A stretch of 64,000 nucleotides of DNA. It comes from Bacteroidales bacterium. GTDB taxonomy: Bacteria; Bacteroidota; Bacteroidia; Bacteroidales; UBA932. Within the stretch, counting starts at the first letter, position 1. Each line of letters begins with the position of its first letter. Of this stretch, positions 1 through 8,772 are shown one piece after another. The stretch covers positions 186,001 through 250,000 of the forward strand of contig JAFRRA010000002.1 in assembly GCA_017428325.1 (NCBI GenBank), given 5' to 3'. Under the pieces are notes generated by a model that saw only the letters and a program-made list of their open reading frames with translations, was not told the DNA's origin and made no database searches. A program made the position numbers and the translations under genes.

Positions 1-1
1 T

Positions 2-211
2 TTCTTCCAGGCCTGCCAGAGAGCAGGTGTCTTCGGTACTATGAGAGTAAGGGAATATCAGACCGCAGCCAGAAATTTCCCTCTGAAAAAGATAATGGGA
101 ATAATCTCGCTTATCAAGGACACAGATCTCAAATCCAAGAGCAACTACGGCGGAAACGCCACGGACGGCGCCCTTCTGAACGCCCTCCTGACAAAACTTT
201 TTGTCCTCTAG
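2..211 (+). CDS. holA: DNA polymerase III delta subunit, C-terminal fragment
   Basis: This is the last 69 codons of a gene that begins left of the window, open from base 2 and stopping with TAG at 209-211. The translation contains VREYQTAARNFPLKKI, then IISLIKDTDLKSK, and ends in LLNALLTKLFVL. This is the C-terminal helical collar pattern of Bacteroidota HolA, the clamp-loader subunit that opens the beta clamp. The call rests only on this tail, because the AAA-like domains are outside the window. It converges on alr, whose stop lies 14 bases further on, leaving little room for a terminator. Confidence 0.7.
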   Translation, partial: FFQACQRAGVFGTMRVREYQTAARNFPLKKIMGIISLIKDTDLKSKSNYGGNATDGALLNALLTKLFVL

Positions 212-224
212 CGGACAAGAAGCC

Positions 225-1334
225 TTATCTCTTTACGACAACGCGCTTTACTCTTCTTGCGATGGAGGTGTAGACTTCGTAAGGGATGGTTCCAAGGACC
301 TTGGCCTGGTCTATGGCGGTTGGCTTGTCTCCAAAGACGGTTACTATGTCTCCGACTTTTACATCCTTGACGCCTGTTACGTCTATCATGCACATATCCA
401 TGCAGATGTTGCCGATGGTTGGAACGAGCTTGCCGTTAACGCAGAACTTGGTTGCTCCTCTGCCCAGATGGCGGTTGATGCCGTCTGCGTAGCCTAGAGG
501 AAGGGTTGCGATCTTTGATTTCCTTGTAATCTTGCCGTGGCGGCCGTAGCCTACGGTGCCGTCTTCAGGAGTGAGCTCCTTGATCTGGAGGATGCGGCAC
601 TTCAGGCTTGCAACAGGCATCACATTCTTCTGGTTTACAGCGCTTACGCCGTAGATGCCGATGCCGAGCCTAACCATATCCTTCTGGAACTGGGAGAAGC
701 GCTCTATGCCGGCAGAGTTGAGGATGTGGTGGATAGGATGGTATCCGATAGCCTCGTCGATCTGGGGAGCCATCTTGTCGTAGAGGGCAATCTGGCCGAG
801 GGTGAACTTGTCCCACTTCTTCTCGTCTGAAGCGGCAAGGTGGGAGTAGATGCTCTGGACCTTGATCTCCTTGTGTGCCTTGAGGAACTTGAGGAGTTCA
901 GGAAGCTCCTTCTCCATAAAGCCCAGGCGGTGCATGCCGGTATCCAGCTTGATGTGGACAGGATAGGTGTCTACGCCGAGTTTCTTGACCATTGCGTCAA
1001 ACTTTTTCAGGGAGTAAAGGTTAGGGATGCCTGGCTCCAGTCCGTTTTCTATGATTTCCTTGTAGTAGTCTGTTCCGGTGGTGAGCACAATGATAGGGGT
1101 GGTGATTCCCCCTTCGCGGAGCTCGATGCCCTCGATCGGATGAGCCACTGCAAAATAGTTGGCTCCGGCCTTTTCCATCAGACGTGCAAAGTCAACGGCT
1201 CCGTGTCCGTAGGAGTTGGCCTTGATGAGGATGAGAAGTTTGGTTTCTTTCTTGAGATAGCTTCTGAAATACTTGAAGTTATGGAGAGCAGCCCTGGTGC
1301 TTATCTCCATTTGTGCAAAAGTCTCTTTTTCCAT
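225..1334 (-). CDS. alr: alanine racemase
   Basis: PLP-dependent racemase making D-alanine for peptidoglycan, cytoplasmic, 369 residues. The PLP lysine lies in KANSYGHGA near residue 41. The catalytic tyrosine of the C-terminal barrel lies in TVGYGRHGKIT, and NICMDMCMIDVTG is the conserved end-of-barrel motif. The reading frame stays open 38 codons further upstream, but those codons overlap the neighbouring epimerase and are not alanine racemase-like. I therefore start at MEKETFAQ (1334), one base after the epimerase stop. In many Bacteroidota Alr is fused behind MurF, whereas here it stands alone as the last gene of a minus-strand run. Confidence 0.93.
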   Translation of the reverse strand: MEKETFAQMEISTRAALHNFKYFRSYLKKETKLLILIKANSYGHGAVDFARLMEKAGANYFAVAHPIEGIELREGGITTPIIVLTTGTDYYKEIIENGLEPGIPNLYSLKKFDAMVKKLGVDTYPVHIKLDTGMHRLGFMEKELPELLKFLKAHKEIKVQSIYSHLAASDEKKWDKFTLGQIALYDKMAPQIDEAIGYHPIHHILNSAGIERFSQFQKDMVRLGIGIYGVSAVNQKNVMPVASLKCRILQIKELTPEDGTVGYGRHGKITRKSKIATLPLGYADGINRHLGRGATKFCVNGKLVPTIGNICMDMCMIDVTGVKDVKVGDIVTVFGDKPTAIDQAKVLGTIPYEVYTSIARRVKRVVVKR

Positions 1335-1335
1335 T

Positions 1336-2319
1336 TTACTGTATCTTATAAAATGCTTTGTACCAGTTATAGAACTCGGCGATGCCCTTTTCAAGCGGAG
1401 TGTCAGGGCGGAAGGCGTAATCCTCTTCAAGATGCAAAGTGGAAGCAAATGTAGTGTAAACGTCTCCCCGTTGCATCCCTTTCATGATTTTTTTAGCGTT
1501 TTTGCCGGTAGTTTTCTCTATGGTGGAAATGAAATCCATAAGCTGTACCGGGCGGCTGTTGCCGATGTTGTAGACAGGGCGTCTGGATTTGTTAGGGCCG
1601 TCAATTATCTCCGCGATGCCTTTGACGATGTCGTCAACATAGCTGAAGTCGCGGCTGAGGTTGCCGCGGTTGTAGACCTCGATAGGCTCATCGCCGAGAA
1701 TCTTCTTCATAAACTTGAAAGGAGCCATATCAGGTCTTCCCCAAGGGCCGTAGACAGTGAAAAAGCGCAGGCCTGTGCAGCTGAGGCCCCTCTGGTGCAT
1801 ATAGACGTGGGCCATCAGTTCGTTGGATTTCTTGGTGGCGGCATAAAGGCTCTGGGGATCGTCCGTGCGGTCATCCTCGCTGAACGGAACCTTGGCATTG
1901 TTGCCGTAGACGCTTGAGGAACTTGCATAGACAAGATGCTTGACCTTGTACTTGGTGCAGAGTTCCAGGATGTTGAAGAATCCGATGATGTTGCACCGGA
2001 TGTAGCTTTCTGGGTTCTCGAAGGAATATCTTACTCCGGCCTGGGCCGCCAGGTTGCAGACCTTGTCGAACTTGCCGGCCTTGAAAAGCTTCTCCATTGC
2101 GTCCAGGTCTGCGATGTCCTTTTGGGTGAAGGAGAAATTCTTTTCCTTGCCAAGTTGCTTTGCGGTTTTCCTTATGTGGGCCAGGCGGCCTTTTTTCAGG
2201 GCAGGATCGTAGTAGGAATTCATATTGTCCACTCCGAGAACCTTATGGCCTCTTCTGAGAAGCTCTATCGCGGTGTGGGCGCCGATGAATCCGGCTGCTC
2301 CTGTTAGAAGTATCTTCAT
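1336..2319 (-). CDS. UDP-glucuronate 4-epimerase-like NAD-dependent epimerase
   Basis: Extended short-chain dehydrogenase of 327 residues. It has the Rossmann motif TGAAGFIG at the N-terminus and the catalytic YAATK motif in SLYAATKKSNELMAH. The signatures NSYYDPALKKGRL, LAAQAGVRYSFENP and RFFTVYGPWGRPDMA are those of the LpsL/CapI group, which converts UDP-glucuronate to UDP-galacturonate. The exact substrate is inferred from these motifs. It overlaps the upstream ArnT-like gene by 4 bases and lies 1 base before alr, so it is probably translated from the same message. The context suggests it supplies a uronic acid donor for the lipid-glycosyltransferases next door. Confidence 0.85.
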   Translation of the reverse strand: MKILLTGAAGFIGAHTAIELLRRGHKVLGVDNMNSYYDPALKKGRLAHIRKTAKQLGKEKNFSFTQKDIADLDAMEKLFKAGKFDKVCNLAAQAGVRYSFENPESYIRCNIIGFFNILELCTKYKVKHLVYASSSSVYGNNAKVPFSEDDRTDDPQSLYAATKKSNELMAHVYMHQRGLSCTGLRFFTVYGPWGRPDMAPFKFMKKILGDEPIEVYNRGNLSRDFSYVDDIVKGIAEIIDGPNKSRRPVYNIGNSRPVQLMDFISTIEKTTGKNAKKIMKGMQRGDVYTTFASTLHLEEDYAFRPDTPLEKGIAEFYNWYKAFYKIQ

Positions 2320-3974
2320 TGCTGTGTGTTGTTTTCTTCCGGGTTGTTGTCTTTGGGAACTGAAAAGTCCGCATAGCAGACATTGTCTCCGAGTTTTATG
2401 TATTCCTTTCCCTCGAGGACGGCCCGGAGAGTGGAATCCCTCTTTATCCTCCTTTCCTTGAAGAACAGTATCCCGTTTGTGATGCTCTGGAGCCCATCCT
2501 TGTCTAGCTCTTTGATGGAAAGGCCTTCCTGCCTGAAGTAATAGTCCAGGTTAGGGGCTGCGCTGAAGTCATAGTAAAGTAGAGGGCTGTCCTTTTCCCT
2601 GGAAAGTTTCATCGCCTCAAGGCATCCGTCCTTGACACCTGTCATCCTGTTTATCTTGTCCATGGAGAAACTGCCCAGGAAGATGGTCACGAAAATGGAA
2701 GCTGAGATGACGCTTATGGCAAGCGGAGTGTTCCTGTCGCTGAGGAATTTGAGCCCAAGAAGGCCTCCCAGCACAACAGGAAGCAGGATAACCCAATACG
2801 GAGCCCAGAGTTCAGGAAGTGTTCCGGCAATCTTCTCCGGAATGATGAGCCTTTTGAAAATGGCGGCGATTCCGATAATGATGAATATCCAGGCGATAAT
2901 TGCAACTATGGCCTTGACCAGGCGGTCATCCTTATAGTATGGAAGCATAAGGGCTCCGGCATAGACGAACATCGGGACGGCCGGAAGAAGGTAGATGGCA
3001 ATCTTAGAACTCACGAGAGAGAGCATTATAAGGATAGTAAGTGCGCTGACAGTCATCAGCTTTATCCTGTTGCCGCCCAGCATACGGCCTCTCCAGCCCT
3101 TTATCAGTAATACAACTATAAGCAAAGACCACACTGCCACAATCCACCAGTACCCTGCCAGATAGTACCAGAACGGGGCCTTGTGATGGAAGGAATTTAC
3201 TCCGCGATCCACTGTCTGGTGGAAGAGGAGGTTGTTCAGATACTGCTTGCCGCCTTCCAGCCAGACGCCTGTCCACCAGAGGGCGCATAGGATGATCAGA
3301 ATGGCCCAGAATCTCCAGCCCAGATATTTTCCTATCCTCAGATCTTTATCAGCGATAAGGAAAACCAATATGCATATGACAGGGGCTAGGAATCCAACTG
3401 CCCCCTTGGAGAATATTGCAAGGAATACATATATCGGAAGAAGGATCCTGTTCCTTTTGAAGAGTTTTGCCTCGTGGGAAGGGGTTCCGTCCTTAGCGTC
3501 CCTGGCGCCTTTCTTGTTGCCGTACATCTTGCCGAAGGTGTATAGGGCAAGGGTGATGAACATGCACATAAGCATATCCATTCTCAGCACTATGGACGCT
3601 GCAAGGAACATCACGCTGCCGTGCAGCATAAGAAGGGCGGCTGTGCTCTCTCCGGCATCCAGCTTGTTCTGGGTCCAGCGGTCCATAATCCAGCCGGTGA
3701 CGAATGCGGGGACAAGGCTCAAAAGGGTGGCCAGAAGGAACATCGAGTGGCATCCGAAGATTTTCTTCAGCAGCATTGCCATCCAGAAATAAAGAGGCGG
3801 CTTGTCTGCGTAAGGCTGCCCGTGGTCGTAGAAGGTGAAGATGTTGCCGTTGGCTATGGCATCGTCAACGATATTTAGGTACCTGAGCTCGTTGCTGGGG
3901 GTGTACTCCCTCATAATCAGAAGAGGCAGCAGCATCGCGAAGATGAAAAGGAATATGACCGTCCTTCTTTTCAT
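2316..3974 (-). CDS. ArnT/PMT-family membrane glycosyltransferase
   Basis: Integral membrane transferase of 552 residues and about a dozen hydrophobic segments. The first periplasmic loop carries the metal and donor motif of GT-C enzymes, seen as REYTPSNELRYLNI followed by HGQPYADKPPLYFW. This family takes a sugar from a polyprenyl-phosphate carrier and attaches it to lipid A or another envelope acceptor on the periplasmic face. It overlaps its neighbours by 4 bases on each side. The adjacent GT2 enzyme could make the polyprenyl-phosphate sugar and the epimerase the nucleotide sugar. The transferred sugar (for example aminoarabinose or galacturonate) cannot be read from the sequence. Confidence 0.85.
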   Translation of the reverse strand: MKRRTVIFLFIFAMLLPLLIMREYTPSNELRYLNIVDDAIANGNIFTFYDHGQPYADKPPLYFWMAMLLKKIFGCHSMFLLATLLSLVPAFVTGWIMDRWTQNKLDAGESTAALLMLHGSVMFLAASIVLRMDMLMCMFITLALYTFGKMYGNKKGARDAKDGTPSHEAKLFKRNRILLPIYVFLAIFSKGAVGFLAPVICILVFLIADKDLRIGKYLGWRFWAILIILCALWWTGVWLEGGKQYLNNLLFHQTVDRGVNSFHHKAPFWYYLAGYWWIVAVWSLLIVVLLIKGWRGRMLGGNRIKLMTVSALTILIMLSLVSSKIAIYLLPAVPMFVYAGALMLPYYKDDRLVKAIVAIIAWIFIIIGIAAIFKRLIIPEKIAGTLPELWAPYWVILLPVVLGGLLGLKFLSDRNTPLAISVISASIFVTIFLGSFSMDKINRMTGVKDGCLEAMKLSREKDSPLLYYDFSAAPNLDYYFRQEGLSIKELDKDGLQSITNGILFFKERRIKRDSTLRAVLEGKEYIKLGDNVCYADFSVPKDNNPEENNTQQ

Positions 3975-4684
3975 TGTTCCGCCTCCTGTCCAGAATTTTG
4001 GGCTTCTCTCTTTTTCTGCTTCTGAAGGATCATCAGGTTCCTTGTGTAGGAGATGAATCCTGTACTTTGTCCAAGGGCCAGGACAGGGTCTTTCCTAATG
4101 ATGGCGTAAGAGACTATACAGGCGCTGCCGATCAGGCTTATGATCCAGAATCCGGCAGGAAGATGGCTCTCGTTTCTTTTCTTGGAATAGAAGAACTGGT
4201 AAACGAATCGCAGAGTAAAGATTACCTGGCCAAGGGATCCGAATATCACCAGCCACATCGGGATATTGCTGTTCTGGAATACCTGCTGCTTGAAGCCTTC
4301 AAGGTCTGTAAGTATGTAGCCGATTCCCACAACCGGGGTTATCAGGAGAATAGTGAGAAGAGGGGCTTTCCACCAGATGTTTCCCTTTGAACCTTCAATC
4401 CGCCCGTCTTTGGATATGCTCCAGACACCCTTGATTTTCAGGTTCCACATATAGATGTAGTAGGAAATCACCTGACCGAACATTATGGCAAAGTCGTTCC
4501 TGAGCCATCCGTAAATGAAGAACAGGTATGACGCTACGAGGCTGAGTACCCAGAAGATGGTAGGGGAAACCACCTTCTTTTTCCTCTCGGACATAATCCA
4601 CTGGACCAGTATCCTGGCGGAGAAGAGTCCCTGCGCCAGGAATCCGATGCCGAATATGATCCATTGGCTTAGTGTCCGTTCCAT
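3971..4684 (-). CDS. membrane protein with two LAB_N (lipid A biosynthesis N-terminal) domains
   Basis: A 237-residue polytopic protein that is visibly an internal duplication. Residues near 20-80 (ARILVQWIMSERKKK, then SYLFFIYGWLRND and MFGQVISYYIY) are echoed near 160-230 (LRFVYQFFYSKKRNES, then VSYAIIRKDPVLALGQ). This is the LAB_N domain found at the N-terminus of some LpxB proteins and as separate small membrane proteins. It has no known catalytic residues. It lies between the ArnT-like and GT2 genes, overlapping one by 4 bases and ending 6 bases after the other, so it probably works with them as a membrane partner or flippase-like factor. That role is inference from context. Confidence 0.8.
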   Translation of the reverse strand: MERTLSQWIIFGIGFLAQGLFSARILVQWIMSERKKKVVSPTIFWVLSLVASYLFFIYGWLRNDFAIMFGQVISYYIYMWNLKIKGVWSISKDGRIEGSKGNIWWKAPLLTILLITPVVGIGYILTDLEGFKQQVFQNSNIPMWLVIFGSLGQVIFTLRFVYQFFYSKKRNESHLPAGFWIISLIGSACIVSYAIIRKDPVLALGQSTGFISYTRNLMILQKQKKREAQNSGQEAEQ

Positions 4685-4690
4685 CTGGGG

Positions 4691-5425
4691 CTAAAGGTTA
4701 TTGTCTTTGAAGGAATAGTTGATATATCTCTTTTTCATCCAGCGATAGGCAAAGCAGTCTTTCATAGGGCCGATGAGCCTGTTCCAGACATTGTACTTGG
4801 AAACTCCGGCAACCCTAGGGAAGTGCCTTACCGGAACCTGCTTCATCTTGCCGCCATCCTGCAGCTGGATGAGGGCCGGGAAGAAACGGTGCATGCCCGT
4901 GAACATCGGAACTCTCTTGGCGTAATCCGTATGGAGAATCTTGAGAGGGCAGCCTGTGTCTGTGGCCCCGTCGTGGGTGAACATCTTGCGGAAGCCGTTG
5001 GCAAACTTGCTCTGGAAGTTCTTCCATGCGGAATCCTTGCGGTTTGCCCTGATACCCATAACCAGAGGATATTCGTCTGCATATGGGAGCAGCAGGTCAA
5101 AGTCCTCCGGAGTTGTCTGAAGGTCCGCGTCTATGTATCCCACAAGAGGGGAGAAGGTGTTGTCGAACCCGGCCTTGATGGCTCCGCTGAGCCCCGTGCG
5201 CCTTTCCAGGGAGATATAGTAGAAATTCTTCTTTTTCGAGCACTCGTCCTTTATCATTTCCAGAGACTTGTCCGCACTTCCGTCGTTGACGAAAAGCACG
5301 CAGAAATTCCTGTCTTCTGATAAATTGATATACTTGTCCAGGGTATCTGCAAGCCTTGCTATATTTCCCTCTTCGTTATATACCGGGGAGATGATGGTGA
5401 ATCTGTAACCTGCCGTTTTGTTCAT
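4691..5425 (-). CDS. GT2 family glycosyltransferase, polyprenyl-phosphate sugar synthase-like
   Basis: Family 2 glycosyltransferase of 244 residues. The nucleotide-binding start is IISPVYNEEGNI, the DxD-type metal site is YIDADLQTTPEDF, and RTGLSGAIKAGFD is typical of dolichol/undecaprenyl-phosphate sugar synthases. It lacks the two C-terminal membrane helices of ArnC, so it is probably peripheral at the inner face of the membrane. It is the first gene of the minus-strand cassette. A TATATTTG box lies at 5432-5439 on the minus strand, only about 7 bases from the ATG, which would give a very short leader. I see no good -33 element. Confidence 0.83.
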   Translation of the reverse strand: MNKTAGYRFTIISPVYNEEGNIARLADTLDKYINLSEDRNFCVLFVNDGSADKSLEMIKDECSKKKNFYYISLERRTGLSGAIKAGFDNTFSPLVGYIDADLQTTPEDFDLLLPYADEYPLVMGIRANRKDSAWKNFQSKFANGFRKMFTHDGATDTGCPLKILHTDYAKRVPMFTGMHRFFPALIQLQDGGKMKQVPVRHFPRVAGVSKYNVWNRLIGPMKDCFAYRWMKKRYINYSFKDNNL

Positions 5426-5458
5426 AACTCACAAATATAACAAATCTCTTTCAATAAG

Positions 5459-5492
5459 GTAAAAGAAAAGGGATGACCGCTGGGGTCATCCC
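5459..5492 (-). terminator. intrinsic terminator of the histone-like gene
   Basis: On the minus strand a perfect 9-bp stem (GGGATGACC with GGTCATCCC, 5-base loop) is followed by TTTTCTTTT. It sits 24 bases beyond the stop of the small histone H1-like gene. Confidence 0.85.
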
Positions 5493-5515
5493 TTTCTGAT
5501 CTTCGGATCGGTAGA

Positions 5516-5692
5516 TTACTTCTTTGCAGCCTCTACGGAAGCCTTTCTGAAGTCCTTCATCAGCTTGGTGATTTCCAGAGCAGCCTTTCTTGCGCGTGTT
5601 CCAGCAGCCTTGTTGCCCTTTACGATCTGAGCCTCAGCGTCCTTGTTGAAAGCCTCGAACTGAGCCTGAATGTTCTTGAATATTTTTTCCAT
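5516..5692 (-). CDS. histone H1-like small basic protein
   Basis: A 58-residue protein starting MEKIFKNIQAQ and ending ASVEAAKK. It is rich in Lys, Ala and Glu, with the GTRARKAALEI and LMKDFRKAS pattern of the Hc1-like histone family, which is widespread in Bacteroidota. It would be a cytoplasmic DNA-binding, nucleoid-associated protein. The strong terminator immediately downstream, and roughly 110 AT-rich bases upstream, support a separately transcribed and probably abundant small gene. Family assignment is by composition and motif; the DNA-binding role is known only for relatives. Confidence 0.8.
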   Translation of the reverse strand: MEKIFKNIQAQFEAFNKDAEAQIVKGNKAAGTRARKAALEITKLMKDFRKASVEAAKK

Positions 5693-5802
5693 AATAAAAA
5701 TGTTAAAAATTGATTATAGTGTTAAATCGTTCTCAAATTCAAACATAAAAATAGCAAGAATTCTTACAATGTCCAAATAAATCGCAAAAATTCGCGTTCA
5801 AG

Positions 5803-7161
5803 CTATTTCTTTATGTATGCACCCTTGAACCCGTCGCTGAGGAATATTTCCTTGCCCGTGGATGTGGTTGCCTTGGTTGTTGATGAAATGTCAGGCAGGC
5901 CAGGATAGCTTCCGTTGGCAATGTAGTACAGGCAGGCGGATATAAGGTCTTCCTGCGCGGAGAAATCGTGATACAGGTCGTCGTACCTCTTGTTCTTTGG
6001 GGCTATACCGTTATCATAGTCTGCCTTGCCGTCCACGTTCTTGCAGTAGAAGCATATAGGCAGGAAAGCGTAATCTATGTTTGCCCCCTTTGCCTTCTGA
6101 GGGTAGACGAAGACATACATTCCGTTAGGCTTGCCATAGGTCTGTCCGCCCACTGTCTGGACATCCATATAAGGTGTCAGGCAGTTGACCATGCTCTCCG
6201 ATGCGGAAGCCGTTCCTTCTCCGGTAATGATGAACAGCCTCTTCAGGTCTAGTGAGTTGCTGGTTCTCTTGATAGTGTAGGACTGGTCCTCCTTCTGGTT
6301 TGCGAGGTTGTGGGAAAGGGTCACGAAAGTCTTTCCGTCTGCTGATGCAGGTGCCAGCAGGCTGGCTATGTCCACACACAGGCTGAGGTCACCTCCGCCA
6401 TTGTACCTGAGGTCCAGGATAAGGTCTGTGATGCCCTGGCCCTTCATCTGGCTGAGAACGCTGGTAATCTCGTTCTTCATATTTGAGTTGAAGGTGGTGT
6501 AGAGTATGTAGCCTACCTTGGCGCTCTTGGAAAGAAATTCATAGTCGGATGCCGTGAAAACTCCGGATGCAGTCACAGAATTGCTGTGGAATGTTGTCTG
6601 GCTTAGGTCCAAAGTTATGCTGCCTCCCTTGGTGTCCTTGAAAGTAAAACTGTTGGAAGGCTTGTCAATCTCATCGTAGAACCGGTCGTTCTGGATAAGG
6701 GTCCTCACTTCAGTCCCGGCTATGTGGGTCAGCTGATATCCCCTTGTCACTCCGGCTTTCGCCAGAGGAGATTCCTTGTCCACATATTTGATGAAAACAC
6801 CATAGTCGTTATAATAGTCTATCGGCTGACCGATATGGAATCCGTAAGAACCTGTGGATGTTCCTGTTTCCATGTCGTTGTAGCTCTGGCCGTTCATCAT
6901 CCAGCTCCATCTGTCCCTTGCAACAAGGTGAGACTCGAAGTAATCGTTTACTCTCTTTCCTTTCTTGATTATGGATGATGGCATCTGGTCTGCCCAGTAG
7001 TAATACTGTTTCATAAAGAGGTCCACATAATCCTTTACTTCTGTGGAATCCTTGTCCGAACTGCTGCTTCCCCAATCGAAGAAACAGGAATTCAGACTGA
7101 AAGACAGGCCGAGAAAAACTGCAATCAGCGCAATTCGTGCGCCCTTGAAAATATTCTTCAT
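5803..7161 (-). CDS. S41 family (C-terminal processing) peptidase, lipoprotein
   Basis: Serine protease of 452 residues with a lipoprotein signal: a hydrophobic segment then SLNSC, Cys at about residue 26, so anchored in an envelope membrane. An N-terminal helical region is followed by a PDZ-like segment (residues about 110-180) and the tail-protease core. The nucleophile is the first Ser of GTASASES (about Ser319). The general-base Lys is in GGQTYGKPNG (about Lys344), giving the 25-residue Ser-Lys spacing of this family. The substrate is unknown. It is transcribed alone from the promoter at 7182-7211. Confidence 0.9.
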   Translation of the reverse strand: MKNIFKGARIALIAVFLGLSFSLNSCFFDWGSSSSDKDSTEVKDYVDLFMKQYYYWADQMPSSIIKKGKRVNDYFESHLVARDRWSWMMNGQSYNDMETGTSTGSYGFHIGQPIDYYNDYGVFIKYVDKESPLAKAGVTRGYQLTHIAGTEVRTLIQNDRFYDEIDKPSNSFTFKDTKGGSITLDLSQTTFHSNSVTASGVFTASDYEFLSKSAKVGYILYTTFNSNMKNEITSVLSQMKGQGITDLILDLRYNGGGDLSLCVDIASLLAPASADGKTFVTLSHNLANQKEDQSYTIKRTSNSLDLKRLFIITGEGTASASESMVNCLTPYMDVQTVGGQTYGKPNGMYVFVYPQKAKGANIDYAFLPICFYCKNVDGKADYDNGIAPKNKRYDDLYHDFSAQEDLISACLYYIANGSYPGLPDISSTTKATTSTGKEIFLSDGFKGAYIKK

Positions 7162-7181
7162 AATATGACCGTTTGATTCTG

Positions 7182-7211
7182 CAAAATTATCAAAATACTT
7201 CCTGTATGCAA
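7182..7211 (-). promoter_or_regulatory. Bacteroidota-type promoter for the S41 peptidase
   Basis: On the minus strand TTG (7211-7209), a 19-base spacer and TAATTTTG (7189-7182) match the primary sigma factor consensus of this phylum. Confidence 0.65.
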
Positions 7212-7216
7212 AAACA

Positions 7217-7245
7217 TTGCCTTTGACTCTTTTTTGCTAAATTTG
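7217..7245 (+). promoter_or_regulatory. Bacteroidota-type promoter for the alanine symporter
   Basis: TTG at 7217-7219, an 18-base spacer and TAAATTTG at 7238-7245, 38 bases before the symporter ATG. It is divergent from, and almost adjacent to, the S41 peptidase promoter. Confidence 0.6.
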
Positions 7246-7282
7246 TTCCCATAGGGCCGGAGCCCGCACAAAATTATCAGAT

Positions 7283-8716
7283 ATGGAAGCCATAGACAAA
7301 ATAATATCGGACGTCAGTTCATTCATTTGGGGCTGGCCGATGATCATTCTTCTTCTTGGAACCCACATTTTCCTGACAATACGCCTCAGATTCCCCCAGA
7401 AATCCATTTTCAAGGCAATCGGCATCTCTTTCCGCAGAGACAGGAACGCGGCCGGGGACGTTAGCCAGTTCGGTGCGCTTACAACATCCCTGGCGGCAAC
7501 GATAGGAACGGGAAATATCATTGGAGTCGCCACTGCAGTTTCCCTTGGAGGCCCGGGTGCGGTGCTGTGGTGCTGGCTGACCGGCCTTCTGGGTATTGCC
7601 ACCAAGTACGGAGAGGGCCTTCTGGCAATCAAATACAGGGTCAAGACAGCCAAGGGCACGATGCTGGGCGGCCCTATGTACGCCCTTGAGAGGGGATTGG
7701 GCAGCAAGTTCCTGGCTGTGCTGTTCTGCGTTTTCGCGGCTCTTGCCGCATTCGGCATCGGAGACACTGTTCAGGCAAACGCCATCTCGACCCTTCTGGA
7801 CCAGGAGGGGCTGTTCGGACCTTCGTTCACCGGTATTCCAAAGGAATATACGGGCCTTGCCGTGGCTTTTCTTGTGATGCTGGTAACCTTCTTCGGAATC
7901 AAAGGAATCGCCCGTGTGTGCGGCTTTCTGGTGCCGTTTATGGCGATTTTCTATATCCTGGGCTGTCTGATAATCCTGGGAATGAACTGGGGTGTCCTCG
8001 GCGATACTGTATCGCTGATCTGCCGGTCTGCATTCTCTGCAAAGGCAGGGCTGGGAGGCCTTGCCGGAGCCACGGTAATGATGGCCTGCCGCTACGGTAT
8101 AGCCAGGGGACTGTTCTCAAACGAGTCAGGTATGGGTAGCGCTCCAATTGCGGCTGCTGCGGCACAGACAAAGAATCCGGTCCGCCAGGCACTGGTTTCC
8201 TCTACCGGAACTTTCTGGGACACTGTAGTGGTTTGTGCCCTTACGGGCCTTGTGCTTGTTTCCAGCATCATTTCCAATCCTAGCATCGACTATAAGGACG
8301 GAGCCAAGCTCACCCAGCTGGCATTCGGACAGATACCATATGTGGGGTCCATAGTGCTTACCGTGAGCCTTGCCACGTTTGCCTTCTCCACAATCCTGGG
8401 CTGGAGCTACTATGCCGAGAGGAGTGTGGAATATCTTGCCGGCAGAAAGACGGTGTTCTTCTACCGCATTATCTGGGTTGTCCTGGTGTATGTGGGTGCG
8501 GTGGTGAACCTCTCCGTGGTATGGAACTTTGCCGATATCCTAAACGCCCTTATGGCGGTTCCAAATATCATTGCCCTTATCCTTCTTAGCGGCGTAATCG
8601 TTTCGGAGACCAGGAAATATCTTTGGAACAACCAGCTCGACAGGGAGTCGGATGAGGAGATACCGATTATTACGGGCCGCAGAGCCGAGGATGCAGAGTT
8701 GACACAAAACAGCTAG
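7283..8716 (+). CDS. sodium:alanine symporter family (AGCS) transporter
   Basis: Inner membrane secondary transporter of 477 residues with about ten membrane helices. Family hallmarks include TIGTGNIIGVATAVSLGGPG near residue 75 and SNESGMGSAPIAAAAA near residue 280. The second is the conserved sodium and amino acid binding segment of the AGCS family, whose members import alanine or glycine with Na+. The length is normal. It is monocistronic by layout, with its own promoter upstream and a short gap before a plus-strand lipoprotein gene. The precise amino acid cannot be told from sequence. Confidence 0.92.
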   Translation: MEAIDKIISDVSSFIWGWPMIILLLGTHIFLTIRLRFPQKSIFKAIGISFRRDRNAAGDVSQFGALTTSLAATIGTGNIIGVATAVSLGGPGAVLWCWLTGLLGIATKYGEGLLAIKYRVKTAKGTMLGGPMYALERGLGSKFLAVLFCVFAALAAFGIGDTVQANAISTLLDQEGLFGPSFTGIPKEYTGLAVAFLVMLVTFFGIKGIARVCGFLVPFMAIFYILGCLIILGMNWGVLGDTVSLICRSAFSAKAGLGGLAGATVMMACRYGIARGLFSNESGMGSAPIAAAAAQTKNPVRQALVSSTGTFWDTVVVCALTGLVLVSSIISNPSIDYKDGAKLTQLAFGQIPYVGSIVLTVSLATFAFSTILGWSYYAERSVEYLAGRKTVFFYRIIWVVLVYVGAVVNLSVVWNFADILNALMAVPNIIALILLSGVIVSETRKYLWNNQLDRESDEEIPIITGRRAEDAELTQNS

Positions 8717-8772
8717 TTTTTCCTTCGGTGAGATTTTTGCATATTGAATAAAAAACAGATTTAGTACCAGCC

